64,000 nt of DNA from Tenrec ecaudatus. Lineage: Eukaryota; Chordata; Mammalia; Afrosoricida; Tenrecidae. The stretch lies in NCBI RefSeq assembly GCF_050624435.1, contig NC_134539.1, positions 123,301,525 through 123,365,524 on the forward strand, read 5' to 3'. Positions 33,582 through 46,844 of this stretch are shown piece after piece; positions within the stretch are counted from its first letter, which is position 1, and each line of letters begins with the position of its first letter. A program made the translations under genes and the position numbers. The notes under the pieces are model-generated. The model saw only the letters and a list, made by a program, of their open reading frames with translations. It was not told the origin of the DNA and made no database searches.

Positions 33582-33714
33582 TAAGGGGCTCTGGTGATAT
33601 AGTGGGTTGACTGTTGTGCTCCTAACCACAAGGTCAGCAGTTCAAACCCACCAGCTGCTCCACTGAAGAAAGATGTGGTTTTATGTTCCATAAAGGTTTT
33701 CAGCCACAGAAACC
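33582..33714 (+). repeat. AfroSINE, left part (split by a pogo element)
   Basis: 'aaggggctctggtgatatag', then B-box-like 'gttcaaacccaccagctgct', up to 'cacagaaacc'. The remainder resumes at 34673. Confidence 0.9.
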
Positions 33715-34672
33715 TACCGTATATACTCAAATATAAGCTGACCCAAGTATAAGCTGAGGTACCTAATTATTACCTGGGAAACCAGAAAAACTGATTGACT
33801 CGAGTATAAGCCTAGGGTGGAAAATGCAGAAGCTATTGGTGAGTTTCAATAATCAAAACAAATGAAAATTAAATTACTAAAAATTGAGACATCAGTGGGG
33901 TAATATATTTAAATATTTATTTTAAATAAAAACATAAATAAAAGGACAAGTCATTTAACATTAGTAAACCAGCACAGTAAGTGGAAAATAGGTTCAACAA
34001 AAACAATAAGGTATCAACAATGATATATTAAGAGTACTATTGCCTGAGCTCAATCGGCAACCAAGCTAAAATGTAAAGAGTTAAAATCCTTCAAAACTGG
34101 ATTCCTCATCATCGTCTGTATCCCAATGCAGAGCTTCAGCTGGTGCGAGGTCATCACAGACGCTGTCCTCACTGAGATCGCCGTCATCACCATCACTGCT
34201 GTCATTTTCATACAAAGCGCAGTCTTCACTGCCATCCATAGCAGTACTAATCCTACATTTCTGGAAGGCACGTTGCACCATGTCTTCTGGAATGTCTTCC
34301 CATGCATCTCGAACCCATGAGATTTCCTCCTTTTGTTAGTCGGGCTTGACCAGATGACATCCATTCATGCCACATCCTTCGCACGTGGTCTTTAAAAGGC
34401 TTATTCAAAGATACACGTCATAGGACGGCTCTGACTGGTTAGATGTGAGTAAACAAACATTCAAAACCCTGCAGTGTCAGCGGGGCTTTGAATGAACAGC
34501 AGAGAAACAGCAATCACCCGCGAGATAATGGGCACTCATCCTGTTACTTGAGTTGGGGGGCAGCGAGATGTTACACCTCGCTGGGGTACCACTGACCCAT
34601 GTATAAGCCGAACCCCAGTTTTTCAGCACTTTTTTTGTGCTGAAAAACTCAGCTTACACACGAGTATATATT
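33715..34672 (-). mobile_element. pogo/Tigger-type DNA transposon with transposase remnant
   Basis: About 0.96 kb, inserted at TA in an AfroSINE. Ends 'taccgtatatactcaaatat' and 'cttacacacgagtatata' match the short MITEs elsewhere in the window. Inside, the minus strand keeps the C-terminal end of a DDE transposase. WHEWMSSGQARLTKGG occurs near 34380-34330. In another frame WVRDAWEDIPEDMVQRAFQK and CRISTAMDGSEDCALYE follow, then an acidic tail ending DDDEESSFEGF and a stop at 34081. The WV..AW..IP....FKKCGIS..DG.ED pattern is that of pogo/Tigger/JRK proteins. A frameshift lies between the two parts, and the catalytic and DNA-binding regions are deleted, so it is dead. Confidence 0.88.
34081..34385 (-). 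pseudogene. pogo/Tigger transposase C-terminus, broken
   Basis: Coding remnant of the element above, about 100 residues long. It has lost everything upstream, including the CENP-B-like helix-turn-helix and DDE triad. The terminal acidic stretch (DSSDGDDGDLSEDS...TDDDEES) is typical of Tigger-type proteins. One frameshift near 34335 separates its two readable parts. Confidence 0.8.
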
Positions 34673-34728
34673 CTATTCTGTTCTGTAGGGTCCCTATGAG
34701 TCAGCATCAACTTGATGAGAATAAGCTC
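34673..34728 (+). repeat. AfroSINE, right part
   Basis: 'ttctattctgttctgtaggg' to 'catcaacttgatgag' continues the SINE interrupted at 33714. Confidence 0.88.
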
Positions 34729-34839
34729 TCCTAAATTATTGAATTAAATGCCTGTAACTAATATTGATGCCTGTGCCTAATATTCTCTCTTTAAATCCAT
34801 GTTTTGAGCTTTCACTGGGAATACTTTGTCTTTTTTTTC

Positions 34840-34915
34840 TTTTTGATATCATTTTATTGGGGCTTGTACAACTCTTATCATAATGCACACATCCATCCAT
34901 TGTGTCACAAGGTGT
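34840..34915 (-). mobile_element. inverted 3' terminus of a twin-primed LINE
   Basis: Holds the last ~75 bases of the LINE (from 'gacacaatgg' to 'ccccaataaaatgat' on the minus strand). Its partner in opposite orientation follows at once. Confidence 0.85.
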
Positions 34916-35522
34916 TGATGGGATCAGGTAGCAGGTATCAAACACCAAAAAAATCATATCATTGTGAATGAGGGGGAATGCAGAGTGGAGACCCAAAGCC
35001 CATCTGTAGGCCACTGGACATCCCTTTACAGAAGGGTCGCAGGGAGGAGAAGACCCAGTCAGGGTGCAGTATAGCAATGATGAAACATACAACTGTCCTT
35101 TAGTTCTTTAATGCTTCTTACCCCCAACTATCATGATCCCAATTATACCTTACAAATCCGGCTAGACCAGAGGATGTACACTGGTACAGATAGGAACTGG
35201 AAGCACAGGGAATTCAGGACAAAAAAACCCTTGGGACCAATAATAAGTAGCGATACCAGGAGGGGAAGGTGAAGGTGGGGTAGAAGGGGGAACTGATTAC
35301 AAGGATCTACATACACCCCCTCCCTTTGGGACAGAACAGAAAAGTGGGTGAAGGGAGACTTAGGATAATGTAAGATATGACAAAATAATTTATAAATTAT
35401 CAAGGGTTCATGAGGGTGGGGGGTTGGGAGTGAGGGGAAAAATGAGGAGCTAATACTAAGGGCTCAAGTAGAAAGAAAATGTTTTGAGAATGATGATGGC
35501 AACAAATGTACAAATGTGCTTC
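34916..35522 (+). mobile_element. LINE body, plus-oriented half of the twin-primed copy
   Basis: 'atgggatcaggtagcaggta' to 'aaatgtacaaatgtgctt'. The last base kept is the one before the first base of the inverted 3' terminus, so the two halves together cover the family's 3' region with almost nothing lost. Confidence 0.85.
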
Positions 35523-36697
35523 TCAGCATGTTTTCCATTGCTGCCTATCAACGGACAAACTTTCTTCATGTGTGATCTCCCTCACAGACACATGCCTGAG
35601 GTAAACTTCACCCCATCTTCAGCTCCTTATAGGCAAGGGGAATGGATTTTCCTTTAACATGCTTTCAGGAATAGATCGGTAACCCAATGGCTTACACGGC
35701 TGCAAGTGGGTAACTTAGAGGAAAATTCTGTTTAAGTGGGTAATGAGGGAGAAGTTCCTTACTGCTGAGAGACACCTGGGAAGTTTCTTTTATCCTTTGG
35801 ACGTGGTGGATAGATGTGGTGCCAGCACTGCTGAAGCTATTTCCCTCGGGGATAAAGTCACATTAAGGATATTAGTTATAAGATGGAAAAACAGAGACCT
35901 TACTTTCTGGAGCTGCTGAATACATATGACCTTCAGCTGATGCAACCAAAATGATTCACCCACTCCTCATTTATTGATAAGATTAAGGTCCAAAGATGAG
36001 GTTATTAAGCAAAAACTGGTGTTATGGGAAAATGGAAGAGCACAAAATGGAAGATAACTACATCATTACTTAATTGCCAAATTACATTGGTATATTAAGT
36101 AGCAAAGTACATTTCTGCTAAGCCACTGGGAACCATGTCCCGATAAGTTGGCACATACCTTAATCATCACCATCAGCATTAATCTTATCTCGCATTTTGG
36201 CATGTTAATGCCAGACATATGTTGTTAATGCACAAAATAGTTGGGAGTTTTACTGTTCTCATAAATGCAAAATGTCAAATAATGAGACAGTGGGGATTGG
36301 GTGTAGTAAACTTTCTTCAAGCCAATTTGAAATGGATTTCTATTACTTGTAGCTGAAAGCATCTTAATATTTAGCCTAACTCTCTGGGAAAAGTTCCAGA
36401 CTAATTTTGTTCACAGTATCTTTTGGTGTTCATAATACTTTTAGAACATGCCATTCAAACATGATTTCTTAGCAAGTTAGTGTCCTTATAATATTTAACT
36501 TCTTGGTCTTGTTTCTTTAACTTCCTTGGACGCTCGAACTTTATAGTACCTTGTGCAGATAGACTAATGTCTTTAACCTGCCTTTCCAAATTTGTGATCA
36601 GTACATAGTGTGGGCTTATGGAAGCATTTGTTAGTAGGCCAAAGTAAATTAAATGAACTTACTAACCTTTAAAAGTTTTTGTCATTTCCTTTTCTAG
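35523..36697. other. SKA2 intron 3, 3' part
   Basis: No named repeat. Ends in 'tcatttccttttctag', the acceptor of exon 4. Confidence 0.5.
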
Positions 36698-36766
36698 CTG
36701 TCACCATGGACGGAAGAAGAGAAAACTGCAGAAGACCAATTAAAATTTCACATGGAAAACTTGTAA
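36698..36766 (+). CDS. SKA2: SKA2 coding exon 4 and stop
   Basis: Encodes LSPWTEEEKTAEDQLKFHME and NL, then TAA. It follows the acceptor 'ttttctag' in phase 0 and completes 121 residues, the human length. The C-terminal FHM motif is kept; human has LSPLTKEEKTAAEQFKFHM at this point, so the exon is recognisable but changed at several positions. Confidence 0.97.
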   Translation: MSPWTEEEKTAEDQLKFHMENL

Positions 36767-37125
36767 AGAAATGAACTTGCAAAGGGAATTCTAAAGGAGT
36801 TTAGGAAGCTGTTTTAACACTTGCTGTCTATGAAGTGTAGGGGCTGGTGAGGTTTGGAGTAGATGGTTAGATACTGATACCTTTTATGAAACTGGATATA
36901 AGAAGAAACGGCAGACCTTAGCTGGAAAAGGAATAACGGGATTTAAAATTTATATTCCCACTTAGGTTTGTGATTTTAGGCAGGAAAATCTTTGAAAACT
37001 ATTTTGCATCTACTTTCTTTTTGTATAATTGGGATATATTTTGTAGATATCTTCACCTATTGTAAAGGATTTTTTGGTACTCATTGTGAACATGCTTTTA
37101 AAATAAAAGATGAAATATTTATATT
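36767..37125 (+). terminator. SKA2: SKA2 3' UTR with poly-A signal
   Basis: AATAAA at 37102-37107 follows ~335 bases of AT-rich untranslated sequence; cleavage is expected within ~20 bases. A second AATAAA at 38205-38210 could serve a longer form. Both are inferred from motif and position only. Confidence 0.65.
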
Positions 37126-38260
37126 ATGTAGATGTATGTTTTCATTTTTATAATGCTGATTGCAGGTATAGTTACATTATTAGTGAAACTGCTACATTAT
37201 ACTCAATTAATATGCCCCTTCCAGCCACAAATCCCTTATGCCACGTAATTCTGGATTTTATAGGCCTGTACCCATTTTGGAGGGCGTTATTTGCTGACAA
37301 ACGGGAGTGACCATAGAAGAGGGTGTGCATTGGACCATACTCCTTGTTTAATAGTTAGCTTGGTTACTGTTATCTGTAATGAAAGGAGTTGGGGAAAAAC
37401 TCCTTCTGGAGTGGCCTGGGGAAAAACTTGACTGATTAAGATCAGTATGAGGCCAAGCCTACTGAAAACATTCCTGCTCAAAGCCCAAGGTCATGTGCAT
37501 AAATAAGATGCACTCAAGGGATAGAGAACTGATGATTATATTTGGGTGAAACTTGATTGCATCATATACTATAACTCCTACCAAATGACCTGCATGGGCC
37601 TTTTAAGAAGGTAGAGGAAGATATGGATAGGATTCACGTGTGAGTGCCTGAATAGGTTTCTCTGCAATGCCATCCTGCTGCTTATCAAGTGAGCCCACTG
37701 AGAATCAGGGGGTGTGAGCTTATCACTTCCAAGAGTCAGGAGTGGAGTGAGTCCTCTAGCCCTACCATCTGGTTTACCCCTACCTGACTCCCTAACTGAA
37801 CAGTACCCACCACCACACGAGACATTTCCTCAAATTTCATGAGTTTTTATGGGATATTTCTTAGAACCCAGAAAATTGAGGGAATACTTAAGGGAGTAGG
37901 GGGAAATGGAACTGACTAGCATCTTCTAAGAGTTTGGACTTATTCATATCTCCAGCTCCTTAGTACTAGTTTGGTATTAATTCTTACAAAAGAAATGATT
38001 ACAATTCCTAAGGCTCAATTTATGATTTATATTAACAAAATCTAAGTTGCTTCTGTGTGACAGTCACCTTTTCTATTCCTTCTGCCTGCTAATGTCGAGC
38101 AGCATTGTTTCCAAATGGTGCTTTAGAATATCCGTGTTGTTTTTCAATACTACCTTTGTTGTTCTCCATCCTCTGTTAACAATTGTTCTTCATATATGAA
38201 AGCTAATAAAGTAGATAATGATAAACGGTGAGAAATTGAAGTTGTCAAAGATTTAAATAC
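37126..38260. other. SKA2-TRIM37 spacer, nothing recognised
   Basis: No coding signal. 37250-38100 is GC-average and could hold an old LTR, but I could not identify its ends. Confidence 0.4.
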
Positions 38261-38816
38261 TGTTGTAGTTACATAATCTGGTGTCAATTTGAAGATCAAG
38301 AGTGTAGGGATGGAGTCTAGGCTGTCAATCAGGAGGCCTGTGTGGAAATGGCCTTCCCTTAAGGATTATGGGAATTCCTATATTTCCTCCTTGGAAGCAG
38401 GAGACACAATCTCAGCTCACTCCGTGAGACAATGCTTTACTGATAAGACACATGTTGCTACGCCCTGGGAGCTGGAGAAGCCACATGGACTTACCCTGAT
38501 GCAATCAGGCCTCTGGAGCTGGAAAAGCCACACAGAGACCCCTGCCAGCACTCAGATGCTTACAATGCCACTGGGTCCACAAGACTTCCTACCCACTGGC
38601 CTGTGGTCTTCCTGCATTCAATGTGATTGTATGTGTTTCTTGCATCTGAAGAAGACTTTATAGATTTATTGAACATATGGGCTAATAGGGGACTTATGGA
38701 CTTGATTTGGACTGGGCTGTTTTCTCAATTTTCAATTGCTCTTATATATAAACCTCTTCCTTATACATATATGCATTTCTATGGATTTGTTTCTCTAGTC
38801 TACCCAGACTAACACA
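38261..38816 (+). mobile_element. solo LTR, ERV-L-type
   Basis: Starts TGTTGTAGTTACATAATCTG and ends CTACCCAGACTAACACA; plus orientation. Same family as 20987-21812 and 59945-60454. No 5-bp duplication is apparent. Fossil, no internal region. Confidence 0.8.
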
Positions 38817-38918
38817 TCTCAGATCAATAGTCCATGGCCATGGAAGCACAGTGAAGAGACCAAATGACATATTGTCCTGGGAAAATATGCTGTAAAACTT
38901 CTTAAAAGTATTACAAAG

Positions 38919-39164
38919 GTGGATGAAGGTGGGGAAGGGAGATGTCAGACTGTGTAAGATACGACAAAAAAATTTATAAATTATCAAGGGTTCATGATGG
39001 AGGCGGAAGCAGGGAGGGGGAAAATGAGCTGATACCAATGGTTTATGTAGAAAGCAAATGTTTTGAGAATGATGATGGCAACAAATGTACAAATATTCTT
39101 GACACAGTGAATGTATGTATGGATTGTGATAAGAGTTGTAGGAGCACCCAATAAAATGATTTAA
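38919..39164 (+). mobile_element. LINE 3' end, 246 bp copy
   Basis: From 'gtggatgaaggtggggaagg' to 'acccaataaaatgatttaaa'. Flanked by aaaagtattacaaag (38904-38918) and aaaagtattataaag (39165-39179). Confidence 0.88.
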
Positions 39165-39429
39165 AAAAGTATTATAAAGATGTCATTTTCACAGTTTTAT
39201 TGGGGTATAATCCCCATATCACACAATTCAACAGGTCAATCTCACTAACTTTTTTTTGGTTGTTTCCCTCCGATTATAAACTCACTAACCCCTAAGGGTC
39301 CATTGGCAATGAGTTTTTAAAGCAGCATAATGCTCAAACCAAACCTTTTTTTCACTAACTAAATTAAACTATAGTTCTGTTTTAAGATGATGTCTGGGGA
39401 TACTTTTTAAGGTTTAAATATGATCTTGG

Positions 39430-40055
39430 CAATTGAGGATTCATTTAGCCTCCATGGCTCCAGAAAGTCTGGCCTCCATGAGAATTTGAAACCCCTCCTG
39501 CTTGTCCCCTGTTGATTGCATTCCTTCTGTGTTCTCTGATCAAAATATTCAGCAATTGTAGCTGGGCACCATCCAGTTTTACTGGCTTCATGGCAAAGTA
39601 GGCAGTTGTTCATGAAGGCAATTAGCCACATACTCCATATTTTCCTATACCTGTTGCTCCAGGTAAATAGAGCCTGGTATTCGTGTCTTTGATTGCAGGC
39701 TGTTAAGACCCCCAGGCACTGTACACTGCATTCAGGGATAAAACACACTCAAAAACTCTCACTGTCATTGAGTCAGTTCTTACTCCTAGTGACCCTAAAG
39801 GACAGAGTAGAACTGCCTCTTTGAGTTTCTAATACTGTACATCTTTATGGGAGTAGAAAGCCTCCTTTTTTTCCCCCTGGGAGTGGTTAGTGGTTTCAAA
39901 CTGCTGACCTGGCAACTAGCAGCCCAACATGTACCCCACTTCACCACAAGCTCTTTGGAGATTGAACAGAAGCAGTAGTTATGTTAATTGACATAACCCA
40001 TGAAACAATTTACAAACCAAGGAACCCAATCCCATGAAATATTTGGTTGTACTTA
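39430..40055 (-). mobile_element. older L1 3' UTR split by an AfroSINE
   Basis: 'tgttgctccaggtaaataga' and 'gctgttaagacccccaggca' up to 39740, then 'ccaaggaacccaatcccatg' at 40015, parallel to 28691-28990. The SINE at 39745-39958 sits between. Confidence 0.6.
39745..39958 (-). repeat. AfroSINE inside an older L1
   Basis: 'actctcactgtcattgagtc' to 'accccacttcaccacaagctc'; full length. Confidence 0.82.
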
Positions 40056-40229
40056 AGCACCCACTCTTTTTTTCTGCTATTGACAGATCACATAACTTGT
40101 GCCAGTTTAACCTTTTGATGTTAAATCCAACCCTGTGAAGTGTTAAGTTTTCTTGATTAAATGTTAAATTTAATCTAATGTTAATTTAACCTTTTATTAT
40201 ACAAATACAAGCCAAGCATTTTCAAATAT

Positions 40230-40440
40230 TTGCAAAAGATGGCATTGAAAAAGACCAAAGAATTGATGCACTTGAATTGTGAAGAATATTGACAAGTTTG
40301 ACTTGGAGAAAGAACCAGAATGTTCCTTAGAAGTGAGGGTGACAAGTTGTTAAGACTTTTTACTTACTATGGAGATGTCTCCAGAAGGGATCAGTTCCCG
40401 GATAAAGACATGATGCTTTGTGAACTAGAGATTTTGTGAA
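40230..40440 (+). mobile_element. RTE/BovB-type LINE fragment
   Basis: 'gaattgatgcacttgaattg' (RIDALEL-like), 'ccagaatgttccttagaagt', 'gggatcagttcccggataaa' match the C-terminal coding region; diverged and frameshifted. Confidence 0.65.
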
Positions 40441-40844
40441 AGTTTCATTCAGTTACACGTAGGCGACTATACGCCCCTAAGAAGACACTGAACTCTGGAA
40501 TACTTACCTCCACTTGTTCTGTCAATTGCCCTCTTTAAAATGTATAATTCAGTGGCATACAGTATACTCTCACAAGGGTGTGCAGCCACCACCTCTTATC
40601 CAGATCCAGGATCATAAATAATTCAGTGAAAAATGGTTATCTTTGTCTGTTGCCACTGGGTTAACAAAAAAATGTTGACAGTCCTTACAATGGCTGGTTG
40701 CTCTGTCTCCCACTGCACTATCAATGGACACACAAAACCCATTATGGGGTTTATTTTGGAAATTAAGTTTGTAATTTAGATGAGAAAGGATAGATTTATT
40801 CAATCATGGCTGTGATAAAATTCTTTTTGGACTAATAATGCCCA

Positions 40845-41012
40845 GGAGCCCTGGTAGTGTAGTGGTGCATTGGGCTGAAATCCTCATGGCCAGCAGTTAA
40901 AAACCACCGCACCTCTAATGGACAAAGACTGGGCTTTTGATTTCGGTCTTGGAAACTCTACAGAGGGTGTGACTATGAGTCAACAATGAGTTGATGTTGA
41001 TGTCAAAGAGTT
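40845..41012 (+). repeat. AfroSINE
   Basis: Head 'aggagccctggtagtgtagt' is near consensus; tail 'gactatgagtcaacaatgag'. Confidence 0.88.
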
Positions 41013-41609
41013 TGCCTTTCTGGTTTGGAATAAGTGCCCATAGGCATTCCTCTGTAAGCTTCAATACAGCAACACTTGGCTCCAGCCCACTCCGGTGGGT
41101 GCTTAGCTCCAGCGTGATGGGTCAGCAAGCCCAGCTCTGAGCATTAAGTGGAAACTGTCCTCACAAGTCAAAGTTCTGCCCCAAAGCACTCAGCTTTACT
41201 TGCTCTGTGGGCTGGGAAGTCCACCACTGCTTCATTCTCTGGCTCCTGGTTCTTGCTGGTGCTCTTGTCACTGATTGGAGCTGCCTTCCCAGACCAAGTG
41301 TACAGGGGTCCTGATTCCATAGTCTATCCTTGCTCTTACTGGCAATGAGATTGCTCACTCCTGCTTTTGAGAGGACTTAATTTATACCAAGCAAGATGGC
41401 ACTCAACAACTGAATCATTTCCCTCACTTTCTCTTACCTATGCCCACCAGGAAAAGGTCTTCCAGGGGGAGTTACAGACTATGGCTAGAAGAGGCACATC
41501 AAATAACTCACTGTCTTGCATTGGTATTCAATGACTTTCTAGATCATTGTTTACTCTTAGGTTAAATGAAAAAAGTAGATGTTTGCTACAAATCAAGAAG
41601 GGAAAATTA
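41013..41609. other. SKA2-TRIM37 spacer, nothing recognised
   Basis: Moderate GC, no frame of note, no repeat named. Confidence 0.45.
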
Positions 41610-42045
41610 ACTTACCATGACCCTGTCTACCTTACAAATCTGGCTAGACCAGAGCATGTACACTGGTACAGGTAAGAGCTGGAAACGGATTCTAAGCTCT
41701 TCAGGACCAATAATGAGAGTAATGATGCCAGGAGGGTAAGGGTAAGGTGTGGGGGGGAAAAGGCGGAAAACCAATCACAATGATTGACATAGAATACTCT
41801 CCCAAGGGGAGGGACAACAGAAAAGTGGGTGAAGGAACATAGTGGTTTAAGATACAAAAAAAAAATTTATAAGTTATCAAGGATTCATTAGGGGAGTGTG
41901 GGTAAGGGGGAAAATGAGCTGATATCAAGGGCTCAAGTAGAAAATGTTTTGAAAACGATAACATGTACAAATGTGCTTGACACAATGGGTGTATGTATGG
42001 ATTGTGATACGAGCTGTAAGATCCAATAAAAATGATTTTTAAAAA
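41610..42045 (+). mobile_element. LINE 3' end, 0.44 kb copy
   Basis: 'tctaccttacaaatctggct' to 'gatccaataaaaatgatttt' plus A-rich tail. Confidence 0.85.
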
Positions 42046-42374
42046 TTACCTAGGAAGCTATACAAATAATGATATTTTATAAATTACGAAAAAAAGGGAA
42101 AACTATCTTAAAATTAATTCAATTTATGCCTGTGCCTCACACCTTACATTTTCAAACAGATCTTCTACCTGAAATTTGTAGAAAGCAGGTACTTTGTACA
42201 TTTTCCGTAGTCCCCATAGCGACAGCTCAATTGGGGTCGGAGTCCGGGGTAGTGAGCTTCTGTTAAGGAAGCTTCAAAAGCTTTCCAACTTCTTTTCTGT
42301 ACAAGGTGGAGCCCGGCCTAATCCCTGGATCCCAAGTAGAATCATCGCATTGGATTTCCAAGGGTGTATTCCCC

Positions 42375-42465
42375 AGTAGATTGCTACATTTCCCTCCCGA
42401 CAGAACGGCTGGTAGGTTGAAACCACTGCCAAGCACCCACACCACCGCGCCACCAGGGTTCCGAG
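42375..42465 (-). repeat. AfroSINE, head half
   Basis: 'ctggtaggttgaaaccactg' to 'accgcgccaccagggttcc'. Confidence 0.7.
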
Positions 42466-43367
42466 TAGGTGGGGCAGAAGGCTTAATTAAAATCGTAGAC
42501 ACCGGGGCTTCCGGTCAGAGGACGAAGACCATTAGGTAGTGCAAGTGCTCTGCCCGGGGTTTCTAGAAATGCAGCCACAGAACACCCGCGGCCAAAGCTT
42601 CGAGGGGAACATTCGGATTTTCTGGGTCTCCAGCCGCAGCAGCAAGATCAGGTCCCGGAGTCCGCGCTTTTATTACGCACTCGAGGCGGCTCCCGTCTTT
42701 GGCGCGTACGAGTTCGAGCTCCGTGGAGTCCCGCCCCGCCCCTCCTCGCCCCTCCCCTGGCGGGTGGCACGCAACAAACCCCCAACGCCGGGCGCCCGCG
42801 CCAGCACGGGCCGCAGGTACGGAAGCCAGCGGCCGCGAGCGGCCAAGTCTCGTGCGCGCCCGAACCGCGGGAACTGAGCGCGCGCCTGTCCCAGGCCCCA
42901 CCCGTAGCGGCGGGCGCGCATGCGCGACGCGCCTCCCGGCTCCGCCGCGCGCGCAGCTGCCCTGGTTACCGTTGGCGTTGGCGAGTTCCCGCCCGCGAGT
43001 CCTACGCCCGAGGGCAGCGCCGCCGAGCCCCAGCCGCGGTTCCACACGCGCGCGCCCTCGTCACGTGTGCCGCGGCTCCCTGACCGCCTCCGGCGGGCGA
43101 CTGACTCGGGAGGAAGGCGCTGCGGCCCCCGCTCGCTCTCCCCTAGCGCTCCAGGGCAGGCGCGCGGATAAAGATGGCGAAGTGGGGGTAGCCGGCGCCC
43201 AGCCCGGAGCGATGGGGCGCACAGGTGGGACGGTCTTCGAGGCCTCCTGAGGTGGGCGCCGGGCGTTTCTCCGCGGCTCCGTTCAGCTGGCGGCCTCGGG
43301 CCGGTTCCTCATCGGTCGGACCACGGACTCCGCGGGGCGTCGGGGGCCCCGCCGAGAGCCGGAGGCA

Positions 43368-43388
43368 ATGGATGAACAGAGCGTGGAG
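43368..43388 (+). CDS. TRIM37: TRIM37 coding exon 1
   Basis: Encodes MDEQSVE and ends at gtggag|gtgagg, phase 0. The start matches human TRIM37. TRIM37 (MUL) is a RING-B-box-coiled-coil-TRAF E3 ubiquitin ligase; it limits centriole-like assemblies, stabilises PEX5 and can mono-ubiquitinate histone H2A. Coding continues at 44957-45058, 55798-55838, 57686-57802 and 61941-62028, reaching residue 123. The rest (coiled coil, TRAF/MATH domain, long acidic C-terminus) is beyond the right edge. All five visible exons match human residue for residue as remembered. The gene is same-strand and downstream of SKA2. Confidence 0.96.
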
Positions 43389-45629
<2,241 letters not shown>

Positions 45630-46615
45630 AGCCGGTTTTTTAAAAGTAGGTATAATTGGCATAATGAACATATTTAAAGGGTTCAGTGTGAGAAATGTTG
45701 ACATGAATGAATACTGTTGCTAAATCATTGCCATGATGCTGAACATATCTGTCACCCCAAAAGCTTCTTTGTACCGCTTTTGTCATCCCTTGCCCTGCTG
45801 TCCTGTCCCTAGGCAGTGACTGATTCACTTTTTGTCACTAGATAAGTTTACATACATTTCTGAAATTTTATACAGAATATAATACAGCGTGTACGCTCGT
45901 CATCTTTCACCTAATACAATTTGAGGTTCATGTATATGGTTACACACATTCAACAATTCATTGCTTTTTATTGCTGAGTAATATTTTGTTGTGTGTGTGT
46001 GACACAATTTGTTTATTTACCAGCTGTTGAGAATTTGGATTCCTTTCAGTTTGGGGCTGTTAGCAATGAAATTGCAGTGAACATTTGTGAACAAGTCTTT
46101 GAATTGGCTTATGGTTTTATTTTTATTTTTTGGATAAATATATATAAAATGAATGGATCATTTGATAGGTGTGCGTTTACACCTTTAAAAAACCCCTGAA
46201 ACAAATTGGGAAAGTTGTTTTCTAAAATGCTTGCATCATTTTACATTCTTACCAACAGTGTATGATGATTCCAGTATCTTCTCATCCTTGGTCAATACTT
46301 GGGTTGATCAGTCTTTTGAGTTTTGGACATTTTCATAGGGATGTAGTGGTGTCTCATTATAGTTTTAATTTATAGTGTGATGTTGAGCATCACATGTTAT
46401 GGGTCATCCACATACTGTCTTTGGTGAGAGATCTGTTTAGATCATCTGTCCTTTGTAAAACTAGGTTGTCTCGTTAGTATATTTTGAGAGTTCTTTATAT
46501 ATTCTAGAGTCAAGTCCTTTATCAGCTATAAACATTGCAAATATCTCTCCCACTGTACGGTTTATATTGTTTCCAAGAAACCTACTGCTCTTTCTTTCTA
46601 ATGGTTCTATTTTTT
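45630..46615 (-). mobile_element. old L1 3' region
   Basis: 'aggtataattggcataatga' and 'gaatttggattcctttcagt', then 'ctaaaatgcttgcatcattttac' and 'ccaacagtgta', follow an ancient L1 3' UTR. A (GT)n run lies at 45988-46002. Confidence 0.55.
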
Positions 46616-46840
46616 CCTGGCTAGAGGAAAGTTGTATGTTTCATTGTTGCTACACTGCACCCTGACTGGCTGGTTTTCTCATTACCCTTCTGAAAGGGGA
46701 TGCCCTGTTACCTACAGATGAGCTTTGGGTCCCCAGTCTGCATTCCCCCTCATTTACAATGATATGATTTTTTTGTTCTTTGATGTCTGATACCCGATCC
46801 TTCAACACCTTGTGGTTACACAGGTTGGTGTACTTCTTCC
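46616..46840 (-). mobile_element. LINE internal fragment
   Basis: 'ctagaggaaagttgtatgtt' to 'cacaggttggtgtacttctt'; neither end of the family is present. Confidence 0.75.
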
Positions 46841-46844
46841 AACA

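Noticed and set aside
38289-38663. 124-codon plus-strand frame
   Set aside because: Lies wholly within a solo LTR of a fossil family; no gene evidence.
38256-38821. 5-bp target duplication for the LTR at 38261
   Set aside because: Flanking bases aatac and tctca do not match; either the ends are off by a few bases or the site has changed.
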